From contig NZ_QGEH01000007.1 of the NCBI RefSeq assembly GCF_003258515.1, positions 104,155 to 168,154 on the forward strand: 64,000 bases of DNA, in the 5' to 3' direction. Both the position numbers and the translations under genes were made by a program. How positions within the stretch are numbered: the first letter of the stretch is position 1; each line of letters starts with the position of its first letter. A model generated the notes under the pieces. It saw nothing but the letters and a program-made list of their open reading frames with translations, was not told where the DNA came from and searched no databases. Positions 1 through 9,967 of the stretch are shown here, one piece after another. This DNA is from Marinobacter bohaiensis. Its GTDB lineage: Bacteria; Pseudomonadota; Gammaproteobacteria; Pseudomonadales; Oleiphilaceae.

Positions 1-67
1 ATTGCGGGGAATGCCACCCCCTTATGCGGTCTTTTTTGCCGGCCGGCGAGTCAGTCGGTGGGCGGGA

Positions 68-622
68 TCAGGATCCGTCCGCGCCGAGCAGGTTATCCAC
101 AAACGCAGACAGATTCTTCCAGACCGTCACAGCGCCCAGAGGCGCTTTGTGTAGCTCTTTTTCGGTTTGCCGGCCGTTGCCCGTACGAACCAGCGCGGCG
201 GCCTTACAGCCCGCCGCCAGGCCCGCCTCGAGGTCCTTGCGACTGTCCCCCACCATGATCGCGTCCGTCAGGTCCGCCAGACCCAGTTGGTCGCGGATGT
301 CCTCCAGCAGACCGGTGCGGGGTTTGCGGCAGTTGCAGTCCTCGTCCGGGTGATGCGGACAGTAGGCGATGCAGTCGATGCGACCGCCCACGGCGTCCAC
401 CAGGCGGCGCAGCTGGGCGTGCATGGCGTCGAGGATGAGATGGTCGTAGAAACCCCGGGCGATGCCGGACTGGTTGGTGGCCACGGCCACCTGATGCCCG
501 GCCCGGGTCAGGCGGCCAATGGCGTCGATGCTGCTGGCTATCGGCAGCCACTCCTCGACCGAACAGATGTATTCACCGTGGTAACGGTTAATCACTCCGT
601 CGCGGTCGAGGATGATCAGCAT
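68..622 (-). CDS. gmhB: D-glycero-beta-D-manno-heptose-1,7-bisphosphate 7-phosphatase
   Basis: A 184-residue HAD-superfamily phosphatase that removes the 7-phosphate from heptose bisphosphate in the ADP-heptose branch of LPS inner-core synthesis; cytoplasmic. The N-terminal DRDGVIN motif supplies the nucleophile and acid/base aspartates (D6, D8). The GmhB-type zinc loop CPHHPDEDCNC is present (C88, H90, C96, C98), followed by the GDSRKD motif that binds Mg. The zinc loop separates GmhB from histidinol phosphatase and generic HAD enzymes. The start codon lies 4 bp downstream of the glyS stop on the same strand, so it is probably the distal gene of a glyQ-glyS-gmhB transcript. Length is normal for the family. 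Confidence 0.95.
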   Translation of the reverse strand: MLIILDRDGVINRYHGEYICSVEEWLPIASSIDAIGRLTRAGHQVAVATNQSGIARGFYDHLILDAMHAQLRRLVDAVGGRIDCIAYCPHHPDEDCNCRKPRTGLLEDIRDQLGLADLTDAIMVGDSRKDLEAGLAAGCKAAALVRTGNGRQTEKELHKAPLGAVTVWKNLSAFVDNLLGADGS

Positions 623-626
623 CGCG

Positions 627-2708
627 CTAGCCGGTCGGCAGCAGGGAAATGTCCGCCACCTGCAGGAACAGGTTCCGCAGGCGATTGAGCAGCGCCAGCC
701 GGTTACGTTTCACGGACTCGTCGTCGGCCATCACCATGACCTCGTCGAAGAAACGGTCCACCGTCTCGCGCAGATCCGCCAGGGACGCCAGTGCCGCGGC
801 GTAGTCGCCTCGTGCGAACAGCGGCGCAACCTTCTCCGCCTGGGCGTCCACCGCGTCGGCCAGCGCCTTCTCAGCGTCGTCCTGCAGCAGACTGGCGTCG
901 ACGGTGTCGCCCAGACTGTCCCCACCCTGCTTCACCAGGATGTTGGACACGCGCTTGTTGGCAGCGGCCAAGGCTTCGGCGGCCGGCAGCTGACGGAATT
1001 TTTCCACAGCCTGGATACGCTGTTCGAAGTCCAGCGGCCGGGTCGGACGGCGGGCGTGCACCGCCAGGTAAACCTCGGCGCCGATGCCCTGTTCCTCGTA
1101 ATGGGCGCGGAACCGTTCCAGCATGTAGTCCACCACCGGCGTGACCGGGTCCTCCACCGTCAGCGAGGTGAAGTTATCGGCCGCCCACTGGCAGCAGGTT
1201 TGCAGGTCCAGCGGCAGCTCACGCTCGACGATGATACGCAGCACGCCCAGCGACGAGCGACGCAGGCCGAACGGGTCGCGGGTACCGGAAGGCGGCTGGT
1301 TGATACCGAACAGGCCGACCAGCGAGTCCAGGCGATCCGCCAGTGCCACCGCGCTACCGGTCAGGCTGCGGGGCAGGTCGTCGCCGGCAAAGCGCGGCAT
1401 GTACTGCTCGTTCAGGGCCCCGGCCACCTCGTCCGGCTCGCCGTCGTTGCGGGCGTAGTATTCGCCCATGATGCCCTGCAGGTCGGTGAACTCCAGCACC
1501 ATTTCGCTGACCAGGTCGGTCTTGGCCAGCATCGCGGCGCGCTCGGCGTATTGCGGGTTGCCGTCGATGGCTTCGGCAATCTTCTTCGCCAGGCTGGCCA
1601 CGCGCACGGACTTGTCGTGCAGGCTGCCCAGTTTTTCCTGGAAGACGATCGGCTTGAGGGCGTCGATGCGGCTTTCCAGGGTGTGCTTGCGGTCGGTGTC
1701 GTAGAAGAAGGCGGCATCGGCCAGACGCGGACGGATGACCTTCTCGTTGCCTTCGACCACCTGTTGCGGGTCCTTGCTCTCCAGATTGGCCACGGTGATG
1801 AACAACGGCAGCATGCGATCTGCGTTATCCACAACGTGGAAGTACTTCTGGTGTTCCTTCATGGAGGAGATCAGCGCCTCGGCGGGCACGTCCAGGAAGC
1901 GTTCCTCGAAAGCGCCCATCAGCGGCACCGGCCACTCGTTGAGGGCGGTGACCTCGTCCAGCAGTTCCTCATCGATGACGGCCTTACCGTCCTTTTCCTG
2001 CGCCAGGCGGGTCACGCCGGCGCGGATCTTGTCGCGACGTTCGGCAAAGTTGGCCAGCACGTAGCCTTCCTCGCGCAGGACCAGTTCGTAGGCGTCCGGC
2101 GTCGGAATAATCAGTTCCTTGGGGCAATGGAAGCGGTGGCCGCGGGTCTCGTTACCCGCCGGCAGCCCCATGATGTCGGCGTCGATGATCTTGCTGCCGA
2201 ACAGCAGCACGATCCAGTGCACCGGGCGCACGAATTCGGACTTGTGGGCGCCCCAGCGCATGCGCTTGGGAATCGGCAGACCGGCCAGCGACTGGTTGAC
2301 CAGATCCGGCACCAGATCGGCGGTGGCCTTGCCCTGCTCGACGGTGCGGTAGACCACCCAGGCGCCCTTTTCGGTTTCCAGGGTATCCAGCTGGTCCGGC
2401 GTCACGCCCAGGGACGTGGCGAAGCCGGTCAGCGCGCGGGTCGGGTTGCCGGCGTCGTCGAAGGCCGCCTTCACGGCGGGACCGCGTTTTTCCACAGCCT
2501 TGTCCGGCTGGGCGTCGGCCAGGTCACTGACGCGGATGGCCAGACGGCGCGGCGCGGCAAAGGATTCCACCTTGCCATACTCGATACCGGCGTCGTCGAG
2601 GCCTTTGCAGAAACCGGCGGTGAACGCCTCGGACAGCGTCTTCAGCGCCTTGGGAGGCAGCTCCTCGGTGCCGATTTCGACCAGAAAATCCTGTGTTGCC
2701 ATGATCAT
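627..2708 (-). CDS. glyS: Glycyl-tRNA synthetase beta subunit
   Basis: The 693-residue beta subunit of the bacterial alpha2-beta2 glycyl-tRNA synthetase, which charges tRNA-Gly in the cytoplasm. The N-terminus carries the family signature [16 protein letters not shown], and the length (about 690) is typical. The beta chain recognises the tRNA; the alpha chain holds the class II catalytic core. Its ATG overlaps the glyQ stop codon (ATGA arrangement at 2705-2708), which implies translational coupling and balanced subunit production. A second in-frame ATG lies two codons downstream and cannot be excluded as the start. Confidence 0.97.
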   Translation of the reverse strand: MIMATQDFLVEIGTEELPPKALKTLSEAFTAGFCKGLDDAGIEYGKVESFAAPRRLAIRVSDLADAQPDKAVEKRGPAVKAAFDDAGNPTRALTGFATSLGVTPDQLDTLETEKGAWVVYRTVEQGKATADLVPDLVNQSLAGLPIPKRMRWGAHKSEFVRPVHWIVLLFGSKIIDADIMGLPAGNETRGHRFHCPKELIIPTPDAYELVLREEGYVLANFAERRDKIRAGVTRLAQEKDGKAVIDEELLDEVTALNEWPVPLMGAFEERFLDVPAEALISSMKEHQKYFHVVDNADRMLPLFITVANLESKDPQQVVEGNEKVIRPRLADAAFFYDTDRKHTLESRIDALKPIVFQEKLGSLHDKSVRVASLAKKIAEAIDGNPQYAERAAMLAKTDLVSEMVLEFTDLQGIMGEYYARNDGEPDEVAGALNEQYMPRFAGDDLPRSLTGSAVALADRLDSLVGLFGINQPPSGTRDPFGLRRSSLGVLRIIVERELPLDLQTCCQWAADNFTSLTVEDPVTPVVDYMLERFRAHYEEQGIGAEVYLAVHARRPTRPLDFEQRIQAVEKFRQLPAAEALAAANKRVSNILVKQGGDSLGDTVDASLLQDDAEKALADAVDAQAEKVAPLFARGDYAAALASLADLRETVDRFFDEVMVMADDESVKRNRLALLNRLRNLFLQVADISLLPTG

Positions 2709-3649
2709 GCGTCCCCTTTTTCCGCGTCCGCCAGCATTTCTTCACGCAGGGCATCCGGCGCCATGGGGAAGCCCAGAGCCTTGCGGCTGTCGAAATAGGC
2801 CCGGGCCACGGCGCGGGCCAGGGTGCGTACGCGGAGGATATAGCGCTGCCGCTCCGTCACGGAAATGGCGTGACGGGCATCGAGCAGGTTAAACGTGTGC
2901 GAAGCCTTCAGAACCTGTTCGTAGGCCGGCAGGGCCAGGCCCGCTTCGATCAGGCGCTGGCTTTCGCGCTCGTGAACGTCGAAGCACTGGAACAGGAAGT
3001 CGATGTCGGCGTGTTCGAAGTTGTAGGTCGACATTTCCACCTCGTTCTGGTGGAACACGTCGCCGTAGGTCACCACGCCGTCCGGGCCTTCTGTCCAGAC
3101 CAGGTCATAGACGCTGTCGACGCCCTGCAGGTACATCGCGATGCGCTCGAGACCGTAGGTCAGCTCGCCGGTAACCGGGTAGCATTCCAGGCCGCCCACC
3201 TGCTGGAAGTAGGTGAACTGGGTGACTTCCATGCCGTTGAGCCAGATTTCCCAGCCCAGGCCCCAGGCGCCCAGCGTGGGCGATTCCCAGTTGTCCTCGA
3301 CGAAGCGGATGTCATGCACCAGCGGGTCCAGGCCCAGCGCCTTGAGCGAATCCAGGTACAGCTCCTGGATGTTGTCCGGCGATGGCTTGAGCACCACCTG
3401 GAACTGGTAGTAATGCTGCAGACGGTTGGGGTTTTCCCCGTAACGGCCATCGGTGGGCCGGCGGCTGGGCTGAACGTAGGCCGCGTTCCAGGTTTCCGGA
3501 CCGATCGCCCGCAGGAAAGTGGACGGGTGAAAAGTGCCGGCCCCGACTTCCATATCCAGCGGCTGCTGAACGACGCAGCCGTGCCGTGCCCAGAATTGCT
3601 GCAGGGCCAGGATAAGGCCCTGGAAAGTCTTGATGTCCGTGTTTGCCAT
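2705..3649 (-). CDS. glyQ: Glycyl-tRNA synthetase alpha subunit
   Basis: The class II catalytic alpha subunit of glycyl-tRNA synthetase. I place the start at the ATG ending at 3649 (protein [11 protein letters not shown]..., 314 aa). The open frame extends 28 codons further upstream, but that extension is not family-like and runs into the promoter region. The block starting [19 protein letters not shown] and the downstream [17 protein letters not shown] are hallmark GlyQ sequences. It is the first gene of a glyQ-glyS-gmhB unit. A good TATAAT -10 box lies about 110 bp upstream. Confidence 0.96.
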   Translation of the reverse strand: MANTDIKTFQGLILALQQFWARHGCVVQQPLDMEVGAGTFHPSTFLRAIGPETWNAAYVQPSRRPTDGRYGENPNRLQHYYQFQVVLKPSPDNIQELYLDSLKALGLDPLVHDIRFVEDNWESPTLGAWGLGWEIWLNGMEVTQFTYFQQVGGLECYPVTGELTYGLERIAMYLQGVDSVYDLVWTEGPDGVVTYGDVFHQNEVEMSTYNFEHADIDFLFQCFDVHERESQRLIEAGLALPAYEQVLKASHTFNLLDARHAISVTERQRYILRVRTLARAVARAYFDSRKALGFPMAPDALREEMLADAEKGDA

Positions 3650-3757
3650 CTCAGTCACGACGGTTGCCTGTCTATCTCTCTGTGTGTGGCGCCTTGCGCA
3701 CTGGTTAAGTGGGGATCGGGCGTGTGGAAACAACCCGCGGCGCGCGCGAAAACCGGC

Positions 3758-3787
3758 ATTATACGCTTCTCGCCACGCTATTTCGAA
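3758..3787 (-). promoter_or_regulatory. Candidate sigma70 promoter of glyQSgmhB
   Basis: On the minus strand a perfect TATAAT (plus-strand 3758-3763) is preceded, at an 18-bp spacing, by TTCGAA (3782-3787), a weak -35 with 3/6 matches. It lies about 110 bp upstream of the chosen glyQ start and downstream of the trkH stop, the expected place for a promoter of the glycyl-tRNA synthetase operon. The -10 is strong; the -35 is uncertain. Confidence 0.45.
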
Positions 3788-3848
3788 ACCTGTTCGTGTT
3801 TTGTACAGTCGACTTGGGCCGCCGCCTCCCCGTCTGGAACGGCGCGTG

Positions 3849-5297
3849 CTAGCGACGCCAGAAAGCGGGGGTCAGCAGCAACAGCAGGGTGAACACTTCC
3901 AGCCGCCCAAGCAGCATGGAAAAGCACAGCACCCACTTGGCGGTATCGTTGATGGTGCCGTAATGATAGGTCACCTCGCCCAGGCCGGGGCCCAGGTTGT
4001 TGATGGTGGCGCCGACGGCGGTCCAGGCGGTCACCTGATCTAGCCCGGTGGCCTGCAGGATCACCAGCAGCACCACGAACATGAACATGTAGACCGAGAA
4101 GAAGCCCCACACCGCCTGCAGCACCCGGTCCGAGACCGGCCGGTTGCCCAGTTTGACCGGCATCACCGCGTTGGGGTGCAGCAGGCGTTTCATTTCCCGC
4201 GACCCCTGCCGGAAGATCAGCAGGATGCGCACCACCTTGATGCCGCCGCCGGTGGACGCCGCACAGCCCCCCATGAAGGACATCACGAACAGCAGGAACG
4301 GCAGCATGGCTGGCCACACGGAGAAGTCCGCGGTGGCGTAGCCGGTGGTGGTGGCCAGGGAGACCACCTCGAAGATGCCGCTGGTGACCGCTTCCATGGG
4401 GCCCAGAGTGTCGGTGCCGATAAGGACGCCGATGGTGATCAGGCTGACCACGATCAGCGCGCCGATATACAGCTTGAATTCCGAGTCCGCCAGATAGAGC
4501 AGCGGATTGCGCTGGCGCCAGGCCATGAAGTGCAGCGCGAAATTGGCGCCGGACAGCACCATGAACACCACCGCGATCATCTCGATCACCGGGCTGTTGA
4601 AATAGCCGATGCTGGCGTCGTGGGTGGAAAACCCGCCGATGGCGATGGTGGAGAAACTGTGGCCGATGGCGTCGAACCAGCTCATGCCCGCCATCCAGTA
4701 GGCAATGGCGCAGATCGCGGTGAGCGACACGTAGATGTACCACAGCGCCTTGGCGGTTTCCGCGATGCGTGGGGTGAGCTTATTGTCCTTGACCGGGCCC
4801 GGTACCTCGGCGCGGTACAGCTGCATGCCCCCGATGCCCAGCATCGGCAGGATCGCTACCGCCAGCACGATGATCCCCATGCCGCCCAGCCACTGCAGCT
4901 GCTGGCGATACCAGAGGATCGAATGCGGCAGGTCGTCGATGCCGGTGATCACCGTGGCGCCGGTGGTGGTCAGGCCGGAGACGGCTTCGAACAGCGAATC
5001 CACGTAGGAATGAGGCGGGTTATCGCTGAGGTAGAAGGGAATCGAGCCGGCCACGCTCAGTACCACCCAGAACAGGGTGGTGATCAGGAACCCGTCGCGC
5101 ACCCGCAGGTCGCCGTGCACCGAATGGAACGGCGCCCACACCAGCAGCCCACCGATGAAGACAATCGCCATGGCGTCGGCGAAGCGCAGCCACTGACCGT
5201 CGTCATAGATCAGCGAGATGCCCAGCGGCGGCAGCATGGTGAAGCTGAACAGCATCATCAGGATGCCGAGGATCTTGAGAATGACCGACAGTCGCAT
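3849..5297 (-). CDS. trkH: Trk potassium uptake protein TrkH
   Basis: A 482-residue polytopic inner-membrane protein, the ion-conducting subunit of the low-affinity Trk K+ system. Pore-loop motifs are visible: [17 protein letters not shown] near residue 90, a central [20 protein letters not shown], and [11 protein letters not shown] and [18 protein letters not shown] in the later repeats. These glycine-centred loops form the K+ selectivity filter of the SKT superfamily. It follows trkA on the same strand with a 19-bp gap, so channel and NAD-binding gating subunit are probably cotranscribed. K+ uptake of this type is central to osmoadaptation in halophilic gammaproteobacteria. Confidence 0.95.
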   Translation of the reverse strand: MRLSVILKILGILMMLFSFTMLPPLGISLIYDDGQWLRFADAMAIVFIGGLLVWAPFHSVHGDLRVRDGFLITTLFWVVLSVAGSIPFYLSDNPPHSYVDSLFEAVSGLTTTGATVITGIDDLPHSILWYRQQLQWLGGMGIIVLAVAILPMLGIGGMQLYRAEVPGPVKDNKLTPRIAETAKALWYIYVSLTAICAIAYWMAGMSWFDAIGHSFSTIAIGGFSTHDASIGYFNSPVIEMIAVVFMVLSGANFALHFMAWRQRNPLLYLADSEFKLYIGALIVVSLITIGVLIGTDTLGPMEAVTSGIFEVVSLATTTGYATADFSVWPAMLPFLLFVMSFMGGCAASTGGGIKVVRILLIFRQGSREMKRLLHPNAVMPVKLGNRPVSDRVLQAVWGFFSVYMFMFVVLLVILQATGLDQVTAWTAVGATINNLGPGLGEVTYHYGTINDTAKWVLCFSMLLGRLEVFTLLLLLTPAFWRR

Positions 5298-5316
5298 GAA
5301 TCGGATTAAACCCGGA

Positions 5317-6690
5317 TCAGAAGAAGGTCAGACCAACCTGGAACAGGCGCTCGACGTCGCGGATCCGGGACTTGTCCACAAGGAACAGGATCACGTGATC
5401 GTCAGGCTGGACGCGCAGGTGGTCGTGAGCAATCAAAACCTCGTTATGGCGCACGATGGCGCCGATGGTGGTGCCTTCCGGCAGCGGGATCTCATCCAGC
5501 CGCTTGCCCACCACCTTGGACGACCGGTGGTCGCCGTGGGCGATGGCCTCAATCGCCTCGGCAGCGCCCCGGCGCAGTGAGTGAACGTTTACGACATCAC
5601 CCCGGCGCACGTGGGTCAGCAGGCTGCCGATGGTGGTCTGCTGGGGCGAGATGGCCACATCGATCTCGCCGCCCTGGATCAGGTCCACGTAGTCCGGGTT
5701 GTTGATCAGCGTCAGCACCTTGCGCACCCCCAGCCGCTTGGCCAGCAGCGACGCCATGATGTTGGCCTCGTCGTCGTTGGTGACGGCGCAGAAGACGTCG
5801 GTGCTCTCGATGTTCTCTTCCAGCAGCAGGTCTTTGTTGGCGGCATTGCCCTGCAACACGATGGTTTTGCGCAGGTTTTCCGACAGCATCACGCAGCGGT
5901 CCCGGTTGCGCTCGATCAGCTTCACCTGGTAGCGGTTTTCCAGGTTGTGCGCCAGGCGCTGGCCGATATTACCGCCGCCGCAGATGAAGATGCGCTTGTA
6001 GGGTTTTTCCAGCGGTTGCAGCTCGCTCATCACTGAGCGGATGTGGTCGGTGCCGGCGATGAAGAAGACCTCGTCGCCGTCTTCGATCACCGTGTCCCCC
6101 TGCGGGATGATGGGGCGGTCCTTGCGGAAAATCGCCGCTACCCGGGTATCGATCTTGGGCATGTGGGTGCGCAGGTGAGACAGCTCGTGGCCCACCAGCG
6201 GGCCGCCCTTGGTCGCCTGGATGGCGACGAGTCGCGCCAGCCCCTTGGAGAACTCCAGCACCTGCAGCGCGCCGGGGTACTCGATCAGCCGCGTGATGTG
6301 GCGGGTGACCACCTGCTCGGGGCTGATCAGCACGTCGATGGGGAAGCCGTCGGTGCTGAACAGCTCTTTGCGCGCTAGGTAGGCGTTGGCCCGCACCCGG
6401 CTGATCTTGGTCGGCGTCTTGAACAGCGAGTAGGCCACCTGACAGGCGACCATGTTGGTCTCGTCGCTGTTGGTGACCGCGATCAGCATGTCCGCGTCCT
6501 CGGCGCCGGCCTGGCGCAGCACGCTCGGATAGGACCCGCGGCCCTGCACGGTGCGGATATCGAGCCGGTCCTGGAGCTCGCGCAGCCGGCTGCTGTCACT
6601 GTCGATGACGGTGATGTCGTTGGCTTCGTTGGCCAGGTTCTCGGCGAGGGTGCCGCCGACCTGGCCGGCGCCCAGGATGATGATTTTCAT
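5317..6690 (-). CDS. trkA: Trk potassium transporter gating subunit TrkA
   Basis: A 457-residue peripheral cytoplasmic protein made of two tandem RCK modules (RCK_N plus RCK_C, twice). Rossmann NAD(H)-binding motifs start each half: [16 protein letters not shown] at the N-terminus and [17 protein letters not shown] near residue 230. It binds TrkH and gates K+ uptake in response to nucleotides. Its start codon overlaps the rsmB stop (ATGA at 6687-6690), and trkH follows 19 bp later, giving a rsmB-trkA-trkH unit, a common gammaproteobacterial arrangement. Confidence 0.97.
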   Translation of the reverse strand: MKIIILGAGQVGGTLAENLANEANDITVIDSDSSRLRELQDRLDIRTVQGRGSYPSVLRQAGAEDADMLIAVTNSDETNMVACQVAYSLFKTPTKISRVRANAYLARKELFSTDGFPIDVLISPEQVVTRHITRLIEYPGALQVLEFSKGLARLVAIQATKGGPLVGHELSHLRTHMPKIDTRVAAIFRKDRPIIPQGDTVIEDGDEVFFIAGTDHIRSVMSELQPLEKPYKRIFICGGGNIGQRLAHNLENRYQVKLIERNRDRCVMLSENLRKTIVLQGNAANKDLLLEENIESTDVFCAVTNDDEANIMASLLAKRLGVRKVLTLINNPDYVDLIQGGEIDVAISPQQTTIGSLLTHVRRGDVVNVHSLRRGAAEAIEAIAHGDHRSSKVVGKRLDEIPLPEGTTIGAIVRHNEVLIAHDHLRVQPDDHVILFLVDKSRIRDVERLFQVGLTFF

Positions 6691-8015
6691 GACGTAGAGG
6701 CCTGATTGGCTGCGTGATCGTCCTGTCGGGTCAGGCAGGCGTAGAAGAACCCGTCGTGCGACCCGGCGTCCGGGAAGAGCTGCCGCCCTGCGCCGGTGTC
6801 CTGACCCCAGGAAACCGGCGGCATGGTCAGGACAGCGTCCTCATGCGCCTTGATAAAGCGTTGGATTATACGGTGATTTTCCTGCGGGAACACGGAACAG
6901 GTGGCGTAGACCAGTTTACCGCCCGGTTTCAGGGTGCTCCACAGGCGCTCCAGCAGACCCATCTGGATGGCGGCCAGCGGCGTGATGTCGTCCTCGCGCC
7001 GCAGCAGTTTGATGTCCGGATGGCGGCGGATCACGCCGCTGGCGCTGCAGGGCACGTCCAGCAGGATGCGGTCGAACGGCTCCCCATCCCACCAGCGCTC
7101 CAGGTCGGCGGCGTCGCCGGCGCTGACCGTGGCCGGCAGACGCAGCCGCTCCAGGTTTTCCCGCACCCGTTCCAGGCGCTGCGCCGACTGATCCAGAGCC
7201 ACCACCTCTTTGATTTCTGCCTGTGCCTCCAGAATAGCGCAGGTCTTGCCGCCTGGCGCGGCGCAGGCGTCCAGCACGCGCTGACCGGGGGCCAGGTCGA
7301 GCAGTTCGGTGCACAGCTGGGCTGCCTCGTCCTGCACGCTGACGCGCCCCTCGGCGAAACCGGGCAGCCGGTCGACGCCGCAGGGTTCCGCGAGCTGGAT
7401 GCCGTGAGGCGCGAAACGGGTGGCGCTGGCCTCGATGCCGGCCTCATCCAGCGCGGCCAGGTAGGCGTCGCGGGTGGTCTGGCGGGCATTGACGCGCAGG
7501 GTCATGGGCGCCTGCGCGTTGTTGGCGTCGAGAATCGCCTGCCACTGGTCCGGCCAGTTATGGCGCAGCTTTTCGGTGAGCCACTGGGGGTGGCTGAAGG
7601 TCGCGGCCGGCGTCGTTGGCTCGGGCTCGCCGTCGCGCTGGGCCGCCCGCAGGATGGCGTTCACCAGGCCTGCCAGGTGCGGTTTGCCCAGCGACCGGCA
7701 GGCGGCCACGGTTTCATTGAGCACCGCGTGCTCGGCCTGGTGACTGTGACGCAGCTGGAACAGCGCCTGCAGGATCAGCGGCACCGCAATGCGGTCGCCC
7801 TTCTTGAGCGGTTTGTGCAGGCGTGTCTGCAGTTCGGCGTCGAGCCGGTGGTACCAGCGGCAGGTGCCGTAGCACAGGGCCTGCAACTGGCTGCGGTCCT
7901 GTTCCTGGGCCTGGCGCAGGGCCGGTGGCAGCGCATCGGAGAGAGACTGCCCCTGGGTGACGGACTGGATCACCCGGGCCGCGAGTGCGCGCAGGGGAAG
8001 TTGCTGGCGGGCCAT
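6687..8015 (-). CDS. rsmB: 16S rRNA m5C967 methyltransferase
   Basis: A 442-residue S-adenosylmethionine-dependent methyltransferase (Sun/Fmu) that makes m5C967 in 16S rRNA. The N-terminal ~140 residues are a NusB-like RNA-binding domain. The C-terminal catalytic domain has the SAM site [12 protein letters not shown] and both active-site cysteines, in [15 protein letters not shown] and in [11 protein letters not shown]. The start is directly adjacent to the fmt stop (stop 8016-8018, start 8013-8015), and the 3' end overlaps trkA, so translation is likely coupled along the operon. Confidence 0.96.
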   Translation of the reverse strand: MARQQLPLRALAARVIQSVTQGQSLSDALPPALRQAQEQDRSQLQALCYGTCRWYHRLDAELQTRLHKPLKKGDRIAVPLILQALFQLRHSHQAEHAVLNETVAACRSLGKPHLAGLVNAILRAAQRDGEPEPTTPAATFSHPQWLTEKLRHNWPDQWQAILDANNAQAPMTLRVNARQTTRDAYLAALDEAGIEASATRFAPHGIQLAEPCGVDRLPGFAEGRVSVQDEAAQLCTELLDLAPGQRVLDACAAPGGKTCAILEAQAEIKEVVALDQSAQRLERVRENLERLRLPATVSAGDAADLERWWDGEPFDRILLDVPCSASGVIRRHPDIKLLRREDDITPLAAIQMGLLERLWSTLKPGGKLVYATCSVFPQENHRIIQRFIKAHEDAVLTMPPVSWGQDTGAGRQLFPDAGSHDGFFYACLTRQDDHAANQASTS

Positions 8016-8951
8016 CTAGTGCAGCACCTCGCCCGGCAGCAGCACTTCGCGGCCGCCGTTGATCAGGTCCGACACGCTCTGGGCGCGGCTGCCCGGCAAT
8101 TGCACCCGGGTCAGGCGCAGCACGCCCTCGCCACAGGCCACGTCGGCGCCGTCCCTCTCCCGGCGCAGTACGGTGCCGGGGGCGGCTGCGCTGGGCGCGT
8201 CCAGCACGGTGGCGGCGTGGATGCGCAGACGCTGCTCGCCCACGTCGGTAAAGGTGCCCGGCCACGGATTGAAGGCCCGTACCAGACGGTCGAGGTCGGT
8301 GGCTGGCTGCTGCCAGTCCAGGTGCCCTTCCTGTTTGTTCAGCTTGTGGGCGTAGTTGGCGTCGGCATCGTTCTGCGGTTCGGGCTGCAGGTTGCCGGCC
8401 GCCAGTTCGGCCAGTGCCGTGAGGATGGCCTGCCCGCCGAGATCCGCCAGGCGGTCGTGCAGACTGCCGCCGGTGTCGTCGGCGTGGATCGGCGTGGTCA
8501 GTTTGAGCAGCATGTCACCGGTATCCAGGCCGGCATCCATCTGCATGATGGTGATGCCGGTCTCCGTGTCGCCCGCGGCGATGGCGCGCTGGATCGGCGC
8601 GGCGCCGCGCCAGCGAGGCAGCAGCGAGGCGTGGATGTTGAGGCAGCCGCGCCGGGGCAGATCCAGCACCGCCTGCGGCAGGATCAGGCCGTAGGCGGCG
8701 ACGATCATGACGTCGGCATCGAAGGCAGCCAGCTCCGTCTGGGCGTCGGCCGGTTTGAGGCTCTCCGGCTGGCACACCGGGATGCCGGCGTCCAGGGCCA
8801 CCTGCTTCACCGGACTGGGGCTCAGTTTGCGGCCGCGGCCGGCCGGGCGATCCGGCTGGGTGTAGACGGCCACCACGTCATGGCCGTGCTCAAGCAGCGC
8901 CTTCAGTGCGATAGCGGCAAAATCCGGGGTTCCGGCAAAAACGATGCGCAC
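8016..8951 (-). CDS. fmt: Methionyl-tRNA formyltransferase
   Basis: A 311-residue enzyme that formylates initiator Met-tRNA using 10-formyl-tetrahydrofolate. It shows the N-terminal FAGTPDFAAIALKALLE motif and the catalytic/folate region HASLLPRWRGAAPIQRAI, followed by the C-terminal tRNA-binding domain (roughly residues 205-311). Fmt and Def act at opposite ends of the N-formylmethionine cycle and are usually cotranscribed. Here a 138-bp spacer holding a terminator-like hairpin (9024-9047) lies between def and fmt. The reading frame is intact and the length normal. Confidence 0.96.
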   Translation of the reverse strand: MRIVFAGTPDFAAIALKALLEHGHDVVAVYTQPDRPAGRGRKLSPSPVKQVALDAGIPVCQPESLKPADAQTELAAFDADVMIVAAYGLILPQAVLDLPRRGCLNIHASLLPRWRGAAPIQRAIAAGDTETGITIMQMDAGLDTGDMLLKLTTPIHADDTGGSLHDRLADLGGQAILTALAELAAGNLQPEPQNDADANYAHKLNKQEGHLDWQQPATDLDRLVRAFNPWPGTFTDVGEQRLRIHAATVLDAPSAAAPGTVLRRERDGADVACGEGVLRLTRVQLPGSRAQSVSDLINGGREVLLPGEVLH

Positions 8952-9023
8952 GCGGCGCCTCCTTCGGTCTGTTGCTGGTCTGTCGGTCTGGGTGTACAGG
9001 GTGGCGGGGACCCGTTACAAACG

Positions 9024-9047
9024 AAAAAACCGGGCCTGTTGCCCGGT
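9024..9047 (-). terminator. Intrinsic terminator downstream of def
   Basis: Read on the minus strand this is a 7-bp perfect stem (ACCGGGC/GCCCGGT, plus-strand 9029-9035 with 9041-9047), a 5-nt loop and a run of six U. It lies about 45 bp beyond the def stop and 73 bp before the fmt start, so it could limit read-through from def into fmt-rsmB-trkA-trkH. Confidence 0.7.
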
Positions 9048-9089
9048 CCTGTCCGATCCATTGTAAACCACAAACGGGTGGGCCTGTGA

Positions 9090-9593
9090 TCAGGCCCGGA
9101 TCTTGTGCTGTTTTTCCAGCTTCTTGCGAATCCGCGTGCGCTTGAGCGGACTGAGGTAATCGACGAACAGCTTGCCTTTGAGATGGTCCATCTCATGCTG
9201 GATACAGACCGCCAGCAGCCCGGTGGCCTCTTCCTCGAACGCGTCGCCGTTGCGGTCCAGGGCGCGGATCATGACGTGATCCGGCCGGTTGACCTCTTCA
9301 TAGAAGCCCGGCACCGACAGACAGCCTTCCTGCATACCCTGCAGGTCGCCTTCGAGCACCTCGAATTCCGGGTTGATGAAGACCCGCGGCTCGCTCTGGT
9401 CTTCCGACAGGTCCATGACGATGATCTGTTCGTGCCAGTTCACCTGCGTCGCCGCCAGGCCGATCCCCGGGGCGTCGTACATGGTCTCGAACATGTCATC
9501 GATCAGCTTGCGGTGCTCGTCGGTGACGGTCTCGACCGGCTTGGCTACGGTCCGCAGGCGCGGATCGGGGAATTCCAGAATCTCAAGTATCAT
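9090..9593 (-). CDS. def: Peptide deformylase
   Basis: A metalloenzyme that removes the N-formyl group from nascent proteins. All three signature motifs are present: [20 protein letters not shown] (metal-binding Cys) and [12 protein letters not shown] (HExxH). I choose the ATG ending at 9593, giving [14 protein letters not shown]..., 167 aa, the typical length and N-terminus. The frame stays open 13 codons further upstream (an alternative ATG ends at 9632), but that extension is not conserved in style. The gene diverges from the LysM gene across a 374-bp spacer. Confidence 0.96.
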   Translation of the reverse strand: MILEILEFPDPRLRTVAKPVETVTDEHRKLIDDMFETMYDAPGIGLAATQVNWHEQIIVMDLSEDQSEPRVFINPEFEVLEGDLQGMQEGCLSVPGFYEEVNRPDHVMIRALDRNGDAFEEEATGLLAVCIQHEMDHLKGKLFVDYLSPLKRTRIRKKLEKQHKIRA

Positions 9594-9967
9594 GGGTATC
9601 AAATCGTTTGGTTGACCGCGTTTCCTGGCCAAAATGCGACGGTGTACCGCACATTGACCCTCCCGTATCCTCTATGATCGGGATCGCGCGGCGAGTTTCA
9701 AGATGACGTCCTCAATGGCGCCGATAGTCTATTATCTATCATCTCCCGGGCTGATTACAAACTGACCAGGCATGACAGAACCCCCTGCGAACGCCGGCCG
9801 GGCCTGTTACTGTCTGAATCCAGAATTTACTGGAAGAACAAAAGATAACATCACAAACCGACTGACATCTTCTATAGTAGGGGGATGTGGGTAGCGGAAC
9901 CGTTTCGCCGGACGCCAAGCGGGCTCAGGTTCCACCGGACAAAGTAAAGCAATCAAGGACCCGGACA
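9594..9967. other. Divergent intergenic region def / LysM gene
   Basis: A 374-bp spacer between divergently transcribed def and the LysM gene; no convincing coding frame. It is noticeably more AT-rich than its surroundings and presumably holds both promoters. A minus-strand candidate is listed separately. For the plus strand there is a TATAGT at 9873-9878, about 90 bp before the LysM start, but no good -35 at standard spacing. Confidence 0.6.
9731..9760 (-). promoter_or_regulatory. Candidate sigma70 promoter of def
   Basis: On the minus strand TTGTAA (plus-strand 9755-9760; 4/6 to the -35 consensus) and GATAAT (9731-9736; 5/6 to the -10 consensus) are separated by 18 bp. This would give a leader of about 130 nt before the def ATG. 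Prediction by motif only. Confidence 0.35.

Noticed and set aside
612..2798. 728-codon plus-strand open frame opposite glyS
   Set aside because: It mirrors glyS on the opposite strand, has Arg/Gly/His/Gln-rich low-complexity composition with no domains, and arises from high GC at third codon positions.
3778..4743. 321-codon minus-strand frame overlapping trkH
   Set aside because: Out-of-register reading of trkH on the same strand; composition is His/Arg-rich, typical of shadow frames, and trkH itself is complete.
9873..9878. Promoter for the LysM gene at TATAGT
   Set aside because: The -10-like hexamer has no acceptable -35 at 16-18 bp, so it is not listed as a promoter.
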